Positions 33,601-41,793 of a stretch of DNA of 64,000 bases are shown in pieces; position 1 is the stretch's first letter; each line of letters starts with the position of its first letter. Source of the stretch: Halovulum sp039180525 (GTDB lineage Bacteria; Pseudomonadota; Alphaproteobacteria; Rhodobacterales; Rhodobacteraceae); the NCBI GenBank assembly GCA_039180525.1, contig JBCDDF010000001.1:113563-177562 (forward strand), read 5' to 3'. The position numbers were made by a program, and so were the translations under genes. The notes under the pieces were generated by a model. It saw only the letters and a list, made by a program, of their open reading frames with translations, ran no database searches and was not told where the DNA came from.

Positions 33601-34553
33601 CCGATGTCGAGGCGGGGCGCATGGCGCCTTACGTCGAATTCCTGGATTTGCCTCTATTGACCGGTGCCGAGGTCGAGCACGCGCCCTGGATCGCCGCCAC
33701 GCATGTCCCTTGGGGCGGGCCGCAGACGATCTATACCGCGCCGCAGGACTACGACTATCGCGCGGCCGGTACGATCACACGCAGCAGCGTCGTCGGCACG
33801 ACGCAGTCGCCGCTTGGCGCGGCGCGGCCCGGGCTGTGGTCGGGTCAGACCGTGGATGTGCGCCTGTCGCATGGCGCGTTGCAGAGCCGGAACGAAATCG
33901 AGGTGCTGAACGGCGCAAATGTCTGCGCGCTGCGCCATGGCGGAGCGGGCGATTGGGAGATCGTGCAGTTCCGTGACGCGACTCTGATCGACGACCGGAC
34001 GTACCGCTTGTCGGGCCTTTTGCGCGGACAGGCCGGGACAGAGCCGATCATCCCCGAGACCTGGCCAGTGGGCACCGACTTCGTGCTGTTGGACGGCGCG
34101 GCGGTGCAGGTGGATCTGCCCGAGGACGTGATCCAGTTGGAGCGGCACTTTCGCGTTGGCCCGTCGGAAAAGGGCTATGACGACCCGCTTTATACGCATC
34201 TGCTTGCGACGCCGCGCGGCGTGGGGCTGCGGCCCTATGCGCCGGTGCATCTGCGCGCGGTGCGGCGGGGGAGCGGCGATGTGGCGCTGGGCTGGATTCG
34301 CCGCACCCGCCGCGGCGGCGATGTCTGGCACACCGATGCCGTGCCGTTGGCCGAAAGCGCCGAGCGGTACCGGGTGACGGTGGTCGTGGCGGGCGCAGAG
34401 GTGCGCTCGGCGGAAGTGGCGACGCCCGAATATGTCTACACCGCCGCTGATCAGGTGAGCGATGGCGGGACCGGCGCGGTGACTTTTGAAGTGCAACAGC
34501 TGTCGGACCGGTTTGGCGCCGGGCTGGCTGGAAGGATCGAATTCGATGGCTAG
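30648..34553 (+). CDS. orfg15: GTA g15, megatron (host-recognition tail protein with TIM barrel)
   Basis: A 1301-residue protein, the largest in the window, forming the distal baseplate. It starts with a Gly/Ala-rich hydrophobic stretch (residues 1-48) and continues with phage tail-hub domains, including FRISGSTEGTPIPRVWGQMR. A TIM-barrel glycosidase-like domain at about residues 400-700 has Glu649 in WFTELGCPAVDKGTNQP and likely acts on cell-wall glycans or binds them. C-terminal beta-domains (from about residue 1000) end in a receptor-binding region. Length and order match the R. capsulatus protein. The stop overlaps the DUF2793 gene start. Confidence 0.93.
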   Translation: MATIVLAAAGSAVGGAFGGTVLGLSGAVIGNAVGATVGHIIDRKLLGGGSDPVEVGRRDQFRISGSTEGTPIPRVWGQMRVSGQIIWSSRFLETATTTGGGGKGGPSRPETTEYSYSVSLALALCEGEITRVARIWADGQVIDPSDLDIRVYPGDDTQLPDPLIAASLPDGLAPAYRGTAYVVIENLELGSYGNRIPQLAFEVVRRPVKAEDDPISGTRAVALIPGTGEYSLATERVHFALGKGETKVTNVNNPARIPDAKLAIDNLVAELPNCGATSLIVSWFGSDLRCGECRVEPKIEQSELEGVEMPWRAGGIGRGQAQRVSYIEGRPGFGGTPADGSVLQAIAELKDRGQHVMFYPFILMDIRAGNGLPDPWGRAEQAPVPWRGRITTNAAPGQPGSTDKTAAAADEVAAFFGTVQASDFAAADGVISYSGPQEWSYRRFILHYAHLCALAGGVDSFCIGSELRSLTQIRDGAASFPVVAELRALAADVRAILGPEVKIGYAADWSEYFGYQPGDGSGDVYYHLDPLWADPAIDFIGIDNYMPLSDWRDSDDHADAAVGSIYDLDYLIGNVAGGEGYDWFYADAAARDGQVRSVISDGAYNAPWVYRYKDIENWWGRPHFNRPSGVRETQPTDWVPESKPIWFTELGCPAVDKGTNQPNVFVDPQSSENALPYYSTGGQDRYIQQRYLLAMQTYWNDPAHNPVSRRYDAPMVDMGRAFVWAWDARPWPYFPQRNAVWSDGPNHALGHWISGRTHMVPLADMVAEICDRAGLQAVDVSELAGLVQGYSVAGTETARESLQPLMLAYGLDVVEREGQVVFRNRDARPVRALDIDTLAIPREADVRYEVNRLPEAEVPGRVRVGFVHAQKDYQSVAAEAILPGADVHYASGSDLPVVLSHTEGEEIAARWLAESVVSRDRISLALPPSDMDLGPGDVFAIDLAGQEQLFRIDRVDEAGERRTEAVRVERDVYRRDPVVPELISADVEAGRMAPYVEFLDLPLLTGAEVEHAPWIAATHVPWGGPQTIYTAPQDYDYRAAGTITRSSVVGTTQSPLGAARPGLWSGQTVDVRLSHGALQSRNEIEVLNGANVCALRHGGAGDWEIVQFRDATLIDDRTYRLSGLLRGQAGTEPIIPETWPVGTDFVLLDGAAVQVDLPEDVIQLERHFRVGPSEKGYDDPLYTHLLATPRGVGLRPYAPVHLRAVRRGSGDVALGWIRRTRRGGDVWHTDAVPLAESAERYRVTVVVAGAEVRSAEVATPEYVYTAADQVSDGGTGAVTFEVQQLSDRFGAGLAGRIEFDG

Positions 34554-35259
34554 AACTTATCACAATGGTTTGCCGCTGGTGCAGGCGGCGCAGGCGCAAA
34601 AACACGTGACGCTCAACGGGGCCCTGGCCCGGCTGGACGCGCTGGTGCAGTTGCGCGTCGTCAGTTCCGCGACCGCGACGCCGCCCGCTGCGCCCCAGGA
34701 TGGCGAAAGCTATATCGTCGCCGCTGGCGCTGGAGGCGACTGGACGGGGCGGGACGGCGATCTGGCGATCTGGGCCAATGGGGCTTGGGAGTTTCTCGCG
34801 CCGAAACAAGGCTGGCAGGCCTGGGACGAGGCGGCCGCGCAGCGGTTGCGCTATTCGGGTGCGGCCTGGCAACCCGAAGGGGGTGCGGCGGCGGTCTCCG
34901 GTGCCGCAACGGCGCTGCGGATCGTGGAGGTCGATCACGCGGTCTCAGGTGGCAACAGCTCTGTCGTCGCGGCGGCCATTCCGGCCAATATGGTGGTTCT
35001 GGGCGTGAGTGGCCGGGTCGTCGAGGCGCTCACCGGATCCGCGACCAGTTGGCGGCTGGGTGTCGCCGGTTCCGACGACCGCTATGGCAGCGGTCTGGGC
35101 ACGGCGCTGAATTCCTTTGCCGCCGGGCTGACCGGCGGGCCGCTAACCTATTACGCCCCGACCGATCTGGTGCTGACAGGCGAGGGCGGCGGCTTCTCCG
35201 GCGGGCGGGTGTTGCTGGCGGTGCATGGGATGACGATCACGCCGCCGGCTGCAGTGTAG
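34546..35259 (+). CDS. DUF2793 protein, putative GTA head-spike component
   Basis: A 237-residue protein that starts MARTYHNGLPLVQAAQAQKH, the hallmark of the DUF2793 domain, whose conserved HVTLNGALARLDALVQLRV follows. The domain occurs in R. capsulatus GhsA, the capsule-binding head-spike base, and next to g15 in several Rhodobacterales GTA clusters. Its C-terminal 100 residues, a Gly/Val beta-rich domain, may bind a surface polysaccharide. It overlaps the g15 stop by eight bases and closes the GTA cluster. Confidence 0.8.
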   Translation: MARTYHNGLPLVQAAQAQKHVTLNGALARLDALVQLRVVSSATATPPAAPQDGESYIVAAGAGGDWTGRDGDLAIWANGAWEFLAPKQGWQAWDEAAAQRLRYSGAAWQPEGGAAAVSGAATALRIVEVDHAVSGGNSSVVAAAIPANMVVLGVSGRVVEALTGSATSWRLGVAGSDDRYGSGLGTALNSFAAGLTGGPLTYYAPTDLVLTGEGGGFSGGRVLLAVHGMTITPPAAV

Positions 35260-35297
35260 ACTTTTGTCGCGGGCTGGGGCGGTGATAGGCTTGCGTC

Positions 35298-36587
35298 ATG
35301 CTGTCGCCGCTTCGCGATCCCCGGTTCCGCCGCCTGTTCCTGGCGCAGGTCTTTTCGCTGCTGGGCGCGGGCGTGATGACGGTCGCGCTGGGGCTTTTGG
35401 CGTTCGATCTGGCGGGAGGCGAGGCGGGTGTCGTTCTGGGCACCGCGCTGACGCTGAAGATGGTGGCCTATGTCGGCCTGGCGCCGCTGGGCGCGGTGCT
35501 GGCGGAACGCATGCCGCGGCGGGCCTTTTTGGTGGCGCTGGATCTGGGGCGCGCGGCGCTTTTTCTGCTGCTGCCCTTCGTCACCGAGATTTGGCAGATC
35601 TATGTGCTGGTGTTCCTGAGCCAGGCGCTGTCCTCCGCGTTCACGCCGACATTTCAGGCGACGATCCCGGACGTGCTGACCGACGAGCGGGTCTATACCC
35701 GTGCGCTATCCTTGTCGCGTCTGGCGCAGGATCTGGAATCGGTCGCCAGCCCGCTGCTTGCCGGGCTGCTTCTGGGCGCCATGAGTTTCGGCGGGCTTTT
35801 CGCGGTCACCGCCGGGGCGTTCGTGCTTTCGGCGCTTTTGGTGGGCACCGTGGCCCTGCCTGTGCGCCGCCACACCCGGGGTGGCACGTTTGTGGCGCGG
35901 GTCACGCGCGGGTTGCGGATCTATGTGCGCACGCCGCGGCTGCAAGGTCTGTTCGCTTTCTATGTGGCCCTGGCCGCCGCTAGCGCGATGGTTATCGTCA
36001 ATACGGTTGTTTTGGTGAAAGAGGAACTTGGCCAGGGCGACCGCATGCTGGCGGTGTATCTGGGCGCGTTCGGGCTTGGATCCATGGCCGCGGCACTGGC
36101 CGTCCCACGACTGGTGGAACGGGTGGAGATGCGCGTTGCTGGCGCGTGGGGCGGGGCGCTGTGCGCAGCGGGATTGGCCGCTGCGGCGGTAGCGCCGGGG
36201 GTATTGGTCTGGGCGGTATTGGGAATCGGGACGGCGTTACCGGCGACGCTAAGCGGCCGGGTGTTGACCCGGTCCTGCCGAGCGGAGGATCGGCCGGCCC
36301 TTTTCGCGGCGCATTTTGCGGTTTCGCATCTGGCTTGGCTGGTCGCATATCCAACCGCCGGCTGGTTGGGCGCCTCTCTCGGCTTGCCGGCGACGGCTCT
36401 GGTGCTGTCCTGTGCGGCGGCGCTTGCCACCGTTGCCGGGCTATGGTTGTGGCCGGCGCCGGACCCGGCCGTTATGACCCATACCCATGACGCGCGGGAG
36501 ATGGATCATACCGGTGCCGGGCCGGTCACCCATGCGCATGAGTACTACATCGATGACGCGCATCGCCACTGGCCGCGGGCGAGCTAG
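35298..36587 (+). CDS. MFS transporter with histidine-rich C-terminus
   Basis: A 429-residue major facilitator protein of the MFS_3 (enterobactin-exporter-like) kind, with 12 predicted membrane segments starting at FLAQVFSLLGAGVMTVALG and the usual LSRLAQDLESVASPLLAGL segment after helix 4. Its last 40 residues are rich in histidines: MTHTHDAREMDH and VTHAHEYYIDDAHRHW, suggesting a soluble metal-binding tail. The substrate is unknown. Its TAG stop shares a CTAG palindrome with the convergent gene's stop. Confidence 0.85.
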   Translation: MLSPLRDPRFRRLFLAQVFSLLGAGVMTVALGLLAFDLAGGEAGVVLGTALTLKMVAYVGLAPLGAVLAERMPRRAFLVALDLGRAALFLLLPFVTEIWQIYVLVFLSQALSSAFTPTFQATIPDVLTDERVYTRALSLSRLAQDLESVASPLLAGLLLGAMSFGGLFAVTAGAFVLSALLVGTVALPVRRHTRGGTFVARVTRGLRIYVRTPRLQGLFAFYVALAAASAMVIVNTVVLVKEELGQGDRMLAVYLGAFGLGSMAAALAVPRLVERVEMRVAGAWGGALCAAGLAAAAVAPGVLVWAVLGIGTALPATLSGRVLTRSCRAEDRPALFAAHFAVSHLAWLVAYPTAGWLGASLGLPATALVLSCAAALATVAGLWLWPAPDPAVMTHTHDAREMDHTGAGPVTHAHEYYIDDAHRHWPRAS

Positions 36588-37186
36588 CCGGCCTCGATCG
36601 GTTCAAAGAAGCGCGCGGCGATCTGGGCGCCGTGACCCGGGCGAAAGATGTCCGGGGTCGACCATTGCGGCGCCTCGCCGGCGAACAGATCCAGAAACGC
36701 CATTGCGAGCGCAGGGTCGGCGGCCGTGTTTTCGCGGAAGGACCACCAGGTCCGCAGCTCTGAAAGCTCTGGCACAGTGGCCTGTTTTTCCTGAAAATCT
36801 TGCTCAAGAACCAATGCCCGGACATTGAGGCAGAAAGCGACATAGACATAACCTTCGGGCCAGAAATAGGCCGGGTTGGTATCGTCCGCATCGTGTGCCT
36901 TCGACATGACGCGCACCGGTTCGTGCCGCAACAGCGTGCGCAGCATCAGCCCGGCCGCGAAACCCACATAGGGCAAACGGTCCTCGGGGTCGGAGGGTTT
37001 TTGGTCCTCGAACGCGCGCAGCCATTCAACGAAGACCTCGGCCAGCGCGCGCTGATCGGTATCGAAGACGTTGCCGGTATCCGCCGCGATCCGATCGACC
37101 TGCTGCGTGAAGGCGCCGATGAACCAGCGCAGGCGCCGGATCGACTTGCGGACGGGAAGCTGTGGCGAAGTGACCGGAAGTGCCAC
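36584..37186 (-). CDS. Hypothetical protein, end of the ABC-transporter arm
   Basis: A 200-residue soluble-looking protein, Ala- and Glu-rich with one Trp-rich middle (TWWSFRENTA, WPEGYVYVAFCLNVRALVL), no signal peptide and no recognised domain. It begins three bases after the gene at 37190-37882 and so is probably made with it. It may have a function with the sugar kinase and importer upstream, or be an unrelated read-through gene; I cannot tell. Confidence 0.55.
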   Translation of the reverse strand: MALPVTSPQLPVRKSIRRLRWFIGAFTQQVDRIAADTGNVFDTDQRALAEVFVEWLRAFEDQKPSDPEDRLPYVGFAAGLMLRTLLRHEPVRVMSKAHDADDTNPAYFWPEGYVYVAFCLNVRALVLEQDFQEKQATVPELSELRTWWSFRENTAADPALAMAFLDLFAGEAPQWSTPDIFRPGHGAQIAARFFEPIEAG

Positions 37187-37189
37187 GGC

Positions 37190-37882
37190 TTAGACCATCG
37201 CCGACAGGCGTTTGAGCGTTTCGGCCAACGCGGCCGAGCCGCCACGCGCCGCGGCCACGTCATCCGCCATCACGGTCACCAAGCCGTCGCTGAGCGTCAA
37301 CAGCGCCGGCTCTTCCTGGCTGTCCTGGGGCCGGTCGGTCAGCAGCCAGACCAGGATGGTAATCAAAGTTGTTTCGATCTGCGCCTGGTCGGCGTCGTCC
37401 AGGCCAATACCTGTGCCGGGCACCCGCCCGACGCTGTGGCTGCGGGCGAGATCTGCGAACAGGTCCGCGGCGCGGTCGGGTGCCGTGGCCGGAGCCTTGT
37501 GATACACGGTTTCGGTGGCCGCGAGTGCGGCGACGGTTTCGCTGACCAGAAACGGCGGCCGACCGGAAGCCGGGCGCAGCACTTCGACCGCATAGGACAG
37601 AACCCGTGCAATGGCGCCGCGGGCGCCTTCGGGCGGTGGCGTGCCATGCAGGATGCCGTAGACGATGTGGATATCATCGACCGGGATAGCAGCGGTGTGC
37701 TGCGGCCGCGCCAGATTTTCCGCGAGTGAATTCAGCGCGTTGCGGATCGGCGGTGGCAGTATTCGACCTGCCGGCTGCAACAGCCTGGCCGACCCCGCGG
37801 CCGGCGTTGCCAGCCCTCGCAACACATCGCGCAGTGGCAGCGTCAACGCTGCCGGAAGCGGACCGTTCTGCGACACCGCCAT
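37190..37882 (-). CDS. Hypothetical protein, follows PfkB kinase gene
   Basis: A 230-residue protein that I do not recognise. It has hydrophobic stretches but no clear membrane helix, except perhaps LITILVWLLTDR near residue 180. A repeated motif is not seen. I used the ATG at 37882, which begins MAVSQNGPLPAALTLPLRD; a longer frame overlaps the kinase gene and is unlikely. It lies between the kinase and the hypothetical gene at 36584. Confidence 0.55.
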   Translation of the reverse strand: MAVSQNGPLPAALTLPLRDVLRGLATPAAGSARLLQPAGRILPPPIRNALNSLAENLARPQHTAAIPVDDIHIVYGILHGTPPPEGARGAIARVLSYAVEVLRPASGRPPFLVSETVAALAATETVYHKAPATAPDRAADLFADLARSHSVGRVPGTGIGLDDADQAQIETTLITILVWLLTDRPQDSQEEPALLTLSDGLVTVMADDVAAARGGSAALAETLKRLSAMV

Positions 37883-37916
37883 TGTCCCTTTCAATGCAGC
37901 AACCGGTGACAGCGTA

Positions 37917-38861
37917 TCACCTCGTCGTGGCTTTTTCCATGAAACCGAGCGTCGCCTCCAGCGAATGCACCACTGCCTGGGAACCCAGCCCCATCGCGTT
38001 CTGCGCCGAAGAGGCCTGACCCAGCCGCACGCAATCCACCGGGTTGCGTCCCAGATGCAGTCCAGTCGCGAAGCCGGCGTTGAAGCAATCGCCGCAGCCG
38101 CAGGTGCAGACGACATCGATGTCGAATGCGGGCAGATCGAAGCTGAGCCCTTCCCGGTCGCGGTACATCGCGCCTTTCTCTCCCAGTGTCAGAATCACCG
38201 CGCCCGTGCCTTGATCGAGCAGGTAGCGGGCGATTTCCTCGAAATCCGTGCGGCCGGACAGCGCCATGGCCTCCTCTTCCGAGGGCATGAAATAGTCGGT
38301 ATGCGGCAGAAGCGGTGCGACCAGATCCATATCGCCGCGCGTGGCGGCAAAGACATCGAGCGTGGTGGTCGCCCCCTTTGCCTTGGCCGCCGCCATGACC
38401 TGCGCCGTGCGGCCTGCCTGGTCCATTCGGTCCATCAGCCCGACCCCGCCGACATGCAGGATGCGCGTGTCGGTCACACGCTCAAGTGCTGCGTCGCTGA
38501 CGGTGAACCCGGCCGTTGCACCACGTTTGTGCAAGGCGGGCCGGGCACCGTCGGGCCGGGTTGTGACGATGGAAGATGACGTCGCGAAATCGGGGCAAAG
38601 CTCCATGTTTTCGGTATCCACGCCGAAACTTCTCAGTTTTTGGATCACCCACGCGCCCATATCGTCGGTACCGATGCCACCCACCGCCTGAACGCTGAGC
38701 CCGTGTTTGGCCGCGACGATCGCCGCCGAACCGGCGGCGCCTGAGACGGCGAGCGTGAAATCCTCCACGAAATAGGTATCGCCGCCAGGCGGGATGTTTT
38801 CCACCGGGCGGCACAGCGCGTCGAAGGTGTAAAAGCCGATGGAGGTGTAGTCGAAGGTCAT
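37917..38861 (-). CDS. PfkB-family carbohydrate kinase
   Basis: A 314-residue ribokinase-fold sugar kinase. The N-terminal substrate-binding part includes GAAGSAAIVAAKHGL and VGGIGTDDMG; the C-terminal family signature is CTCGCGDCFNAGFATGL, where the catalytic Asp is in the CGDCF position (canonical GAGD replaced by CGCGD). The adjacent ABC importer and the inositol-like enzymes suggest a sugar acid, deoxyketogluconate or polyol substrate, comparable to IolC, but the residue set does not settle it. It starts four bases after the ATPase gene. Confidence 0.85.
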   Translation of the reverse strand: MTFDYTSIGFYTFDALCRPVENIPPGGDTYFVEDFTLAVSGAAGSAAIVAAKHGLSVQAVGGIGTDDMGAWVIQKLRSFGVDTENMELCPDFATSSSIVTTRPDGARPALHKRGATAGFTVSDAALERVTDTRILHVGGVGLMDRMDQAGRTAQVMAAAKAKGATTTLDVFAATRGDMDLVAPLLPHTDYFMPSEEEAMALSGRTDFEEIARYLLDQGTGAVILTLGEKGAMYRDREGLSFDLPAFDIDVVCTCGCGDCFNAGFATGLHLGRNPVDCVRLGQASSAQNAMGLGSQAVVHSLEATLGFMEKATTR

Positions 38862-38864
38862 GGC

Positions 38865-39911
38865 TCAGCGGATCCGGGCACCGGTTTCGGAATCGAAGAA
38901 GTAAAGGCGCGCGGGGTCGAGCGCCACCGCCTGGGCCGCGCCGATCTCTGCCCGGTAGTCGCGGTCGGCCTTTATCTCCCAGAGCATTTCCCCAGCCGAG
39001 AGCGTCAGATAGGTGACATCGCCGGTGGGTTCGACGGCATAGACGGTGCCGGTAAGCGTACCTTGCGCGGCGATGTGGCAATCCTCGGGGCGCACACCCA
39101 GCGTGACCCGGCCCGACCGCGCGACCGGCGCGTCGGGCAGGTCGAGACCCGGGGCGGTGAACCGGCCGGCCTCGATCTGACCTTCCACCAGGTTCATGGG
39201 TGGGGCGCCGATGAAATTGGCAACGAAGGTGTTGGCGGGGTCGCCATAGATTTGGTCCGGCGTGCCGATTTGCTGGATCGCGCCGCCATCCATGATCACG
39301 ATCCGGTCGGCAAGCGTCATGGCTTCGATCTGGTCGTGGGTGACGTAGACGGTGGTGATCTTGAGCTGTTTCTGCAGGTGCTTAATCTGCACGCGCATCG
39401 CCTGGCGCAGCTTGGCGTCGAGGTTGGACAGGGGTTCGTCCATCAAAAACACCTGTGGCTGGCGGACGATGGCGCGGGCCAATGCCGCGCGTTGGCGCTG
39501 GCCGCCCGAAAGCGCGGCGGGTTTGCGGTCGAGAAATGCCTCCAACTCCACCATTCGCGCGGCTTCGCGCACCAGCCCGTCATGGTCGGCCCGCGGCAGC
39601 CCGCGCATCCGCAGCGGGAAGCGGATGTTCTCGTAGACGGTCATATTGGGGTAGAGCGCGTAGCCCTGGAACACCATCGCCACGTCGCGGTCACGGGCGT
39701 CGATGTCGTTCATGACCTCGCCGTCCATGCGGATCTGACCCTCGGTGGGGTCCTCCAGGCCTGCGATCATGCGCATGGTGGTGGTCTTGCCGCAGCCCGA
39801 CGGGCCGAGAAAGACGACCAGTTCCTCGTCGGCGATGTCGAGATCCACATCGCGGACGCCCACGACCTGGCCCCAGCGTTTCTGGATGCCAGTCAGTTCT
39901 ATGCGCGCCAT
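38865..39911 (-). CDS. CUT1-type ABC transporter ATPase
   Basis: A 348-residue UgpC/MalK-like ATPase for a carbohydrate importer: Walker A GPSGCGKTTT, signature LSGGQRQRAALARA, Walker B FLMDEPLSNLD and the switch VTHDQIEAMTLADRI. A C-terminal OB-fold regulatory domain (from about residue 240) is present, typical of CUT1. It serves the two permeases and binding protein upstream in the same minus-strand arm. Confidence 0.93.
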   Translation of the reverse strand: MARIELTGIQKRWGQVVGVRDVDLDIADEELVVFLGPSGCGKTTTMRMIAGLEDPTEGQIRMDGEVMNDIDARDRDVAMVFQGYALYPNMTVYENIRFPLRMRGLPRADHDGLVREAARMVELEAFLDRKPAALSGGQRQRAALARAIVRQPQVFLMDEPLSNLDAKLRQAMRVQIKHLQKQLKITTVYVTHDQIEAMTLADRIVIMDGGAIQQIGTPDQIYGDPANTFVANFIGAPPMNLVEGQIEAGRFTAPGLDLPDAPVARSGRVTLGVRPEDCHIAAQGTLTGTVYAVEPTGDVTYLTLSAGEMLWEIKADRDYRAEIGAAQAVALDPARLYFFDSETGARIR

Positions 39912-40014
39912 GACCGGCCTCTTTCCTCTTGATCCCGTACAAAGCTCCGGCGCGACGGGGGCGCGGCCCTCATCGCCACGGCGCGGGCGGTGGTCCCGGG
40001 TGTCATGCGCCGGC

Positions 40015-40857
40015 TCATCCCTTCACCGCCCCCATGGTCAGGCCGCGGCTCAGATGCCGCTGGATCGCCACCACCACCAGGAAAATCGGCACGAAGGCCA
40101 GGAAAGCCACCAGCGCGATGGCATTGTAGATCAGGCCATCCGACCCGCCGGTGAAGTTCGCCAGCGCCACCGACATGGTATAGGCGTTCGGGGTGGAGGC
40201 GATCAGCAGCGTAAACAGAAACTCGTTGATCGCAAAGATGCCTGCGATCACCGCGGCGGTGATGATGCCGGGGCGGATGGCGGGAATGATGATCTCCCAA
40301 AGGATCCGCAGATCGGAGGCGCCATCGGTGCGGGCGGCATCCTCCAACTCTTTTGGGATATCCATCATGTAGGACCGGATGATCCAGGTCACGACGCTCA
40401 GATTGACCGCCGCATAGATCAGCATCAGCGCCCAGACGGTATCCAACAGCCCCATATTGCGGAACAGAAAGAAGATCGGGATCGCCACGATCGCCGGCGC
40501 CATCATCCGCGTGGATAGTATATAGAAGCCGATGTCTTCGCGGCCCCGGAACTCATAGCGCGCCAGGGCAAAGGCTGCCGGGATCGCCAGCACCAGATCT
40601 ATCAGGACGGAGCCTATGATCGCCAGCACCGAGTTGCGCAGGTACGCGGCCATCGGCCAATCGGACCAGATCATGTGCCAAGCATCCAATGAAAATGTCG
40701 GCCAATAGATCGGCTGGGGGGTGATGATCTCTGTCCGCGGCCTGAGACCTATGGTCAGAAACCACAACACCGGAGCCAGGCAGAACAGCGCCCAGCCGCC
40801 CAGGATGGCATAGCGCAACAGCCGGCTTTCGCCCCTTTGACGACGAACCGAGGCCAT
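40015..40857 (-). CDS. CUT1 ABC transporter permease (MalG-like)
   Basis: A 280-residue inner-membrane protein with about six membrane helices. The EAA loop that contacts the ATPase is present as EDAARTDGASDLRILWEIII. The start codon overlaps the preceding permease's stop (TGATG). A 103-base gap separates it from the ATPase gene. Confidence 0.92.
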   Translation of the reverse strand: MASVRRQRGESRLLRYAILGGWALFCLAPVLWFLTIGLRPRTEIITPQPIYWPTFSLDAWHMIWSDWPMAAYLRNSVLAIIGSVLIDLVLAIPAAFALARYEFRGREDIGFYILSTRMMAPAIVAIPIFFLFRNMGLLDTVWALMLIYAAVNLSVVTWIIRSYMMDIPKELEDAARTDGASDLRILWEIIIPAIRPGIITAAVIAGIFAINEFLFTLLIASTPNAYTMSVALANFTGGSDGLIYNAIALVAFLAFVPIFLVVVAIQRHLSRGLTMGAVKG

Positions 40858-41783
40858 CAGGCCCGCCCCGACCGGAACGCGCGGCGTACCACGACCTGGG
40901 CCACTATGATGGTCAGGATCAGCATGATGACGCTGGCCGCAGACGCATAGCCAAAATTGAATGTCTTAAAGCCGATCCGATAGATGAAATAGCTGATGGT
41001 CTCTGTCGTGCCGCCCGGGCCGCCCTTGGTGATGATGAAGACATTGGCGAACATCGTGGTGATGTCGATGCCGCGCAGCACCAGCGCCACCGCGATCACC
41101 GGGCGCATCAAGGGCAGAGAGATGTTCCAGAAAATCGCCCACCAGCTAGCGCCGTCCAGCCGGGCGGCCTCTTCGACTTCCTCCTCCTGCGCCTGCAGGG
41201 CTGCGACGAAGATGATGAACAGAAACGGCGTCCATTGCCAGACATCGGCCAGGATCAACACCCCGCGCGACATCCAGACAGATGACGGGATCGCCAGGTT
41301 TTCCGAAATCAGCCCGACCCGCATCAGCAAGTCAGACACAACCCGCCCGTCCAGAAACGCCAGTTTGAAGATGAAGGCGACGGCGGAGGGCATGAACAGC
41401 ATCGGGATCAGGAACACGATCCGCCAGCCCTTCACCCATGGGTCGCGATAGGCATAGAACGCGAGCAAAAGCGCCAGCACGCATTGCAGGCTCAGCGCGA
41501 TGACGCCGATGACGGCCGTGTTCCACAACGCCGCCCAGAACTCGCGGTGGGCCCAAAGCTGTTGGTAATTGTCCCAGCCGGTCCATTGCCAGGGGCCGAA
41601 TTTCACGAAGTGAAAACTCTGCCAGATCGCGAAGATACCGGGGTAAAGCGTGATCGCCAGCAGATAGATGACCGCCGGCGCGACCAACAGATACGGGAAC
41701 AGGCGGCGCATGGTCCTGCTGCGCCGCCGTCTGCTGCGGGCCGGGGCCTGGGCGGCCCCGGCGGAAAGCGTTGTTTCGCTCAC
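40857..41783 (-). CDS. CUT1 ABC transporter permease (MalF-like)
   Basis: A 308-residue permease with about six helices, beginning after a basic N-terminal stretch, RSRRRRSRTMRRLFPYLL. The EAA loop is EEAARLDGASWWAIFWNISL. I use GTG 41783 with GGGCAAGG upstream, only 10 bases after the binding-protein gene stop; longer starts run into that gene. Its partner is the MalG-like permease. Confidence 0.9.
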   Translation of the reverse strand: MSETTLSAGAAQAPARSRRRRSRTMRRLFPYLLVAPAVIYLLAITLYPGIFAIWQSFHFVKFGPWQWTGWDNYQQLWAHREFWAALWNTAVIGVIALSLQCVLALLLAFYAYRDPWVKGWRIVFLIPMLFMPSAVAFIFKLAFLDGRVVSDLLMRVGLISENLAIPSSVWMSRGVLILADVWQWTPFLFIIFVAALQAQEEEVEEAARLDGASWWAIFWNISLPLMRPVIAVALVLRGIDITTMFANVFIITKGGPGGTTETISYFIYRIGFKTFNFGYASAASVIMLILTIIVAQVVVRRAFRSGRA

Positions 41784-41793
41784 GCCTTGCCCG

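Noticed and set aside
20133..35259. The phage-like cluster considered as an ordinary prophage
   Set aside because: No integrase, repressor, replication or attachment sites are seen; gene order, short tape measure and lengths match the R. capsulatus GTA, and the base composition matches the chromosome.
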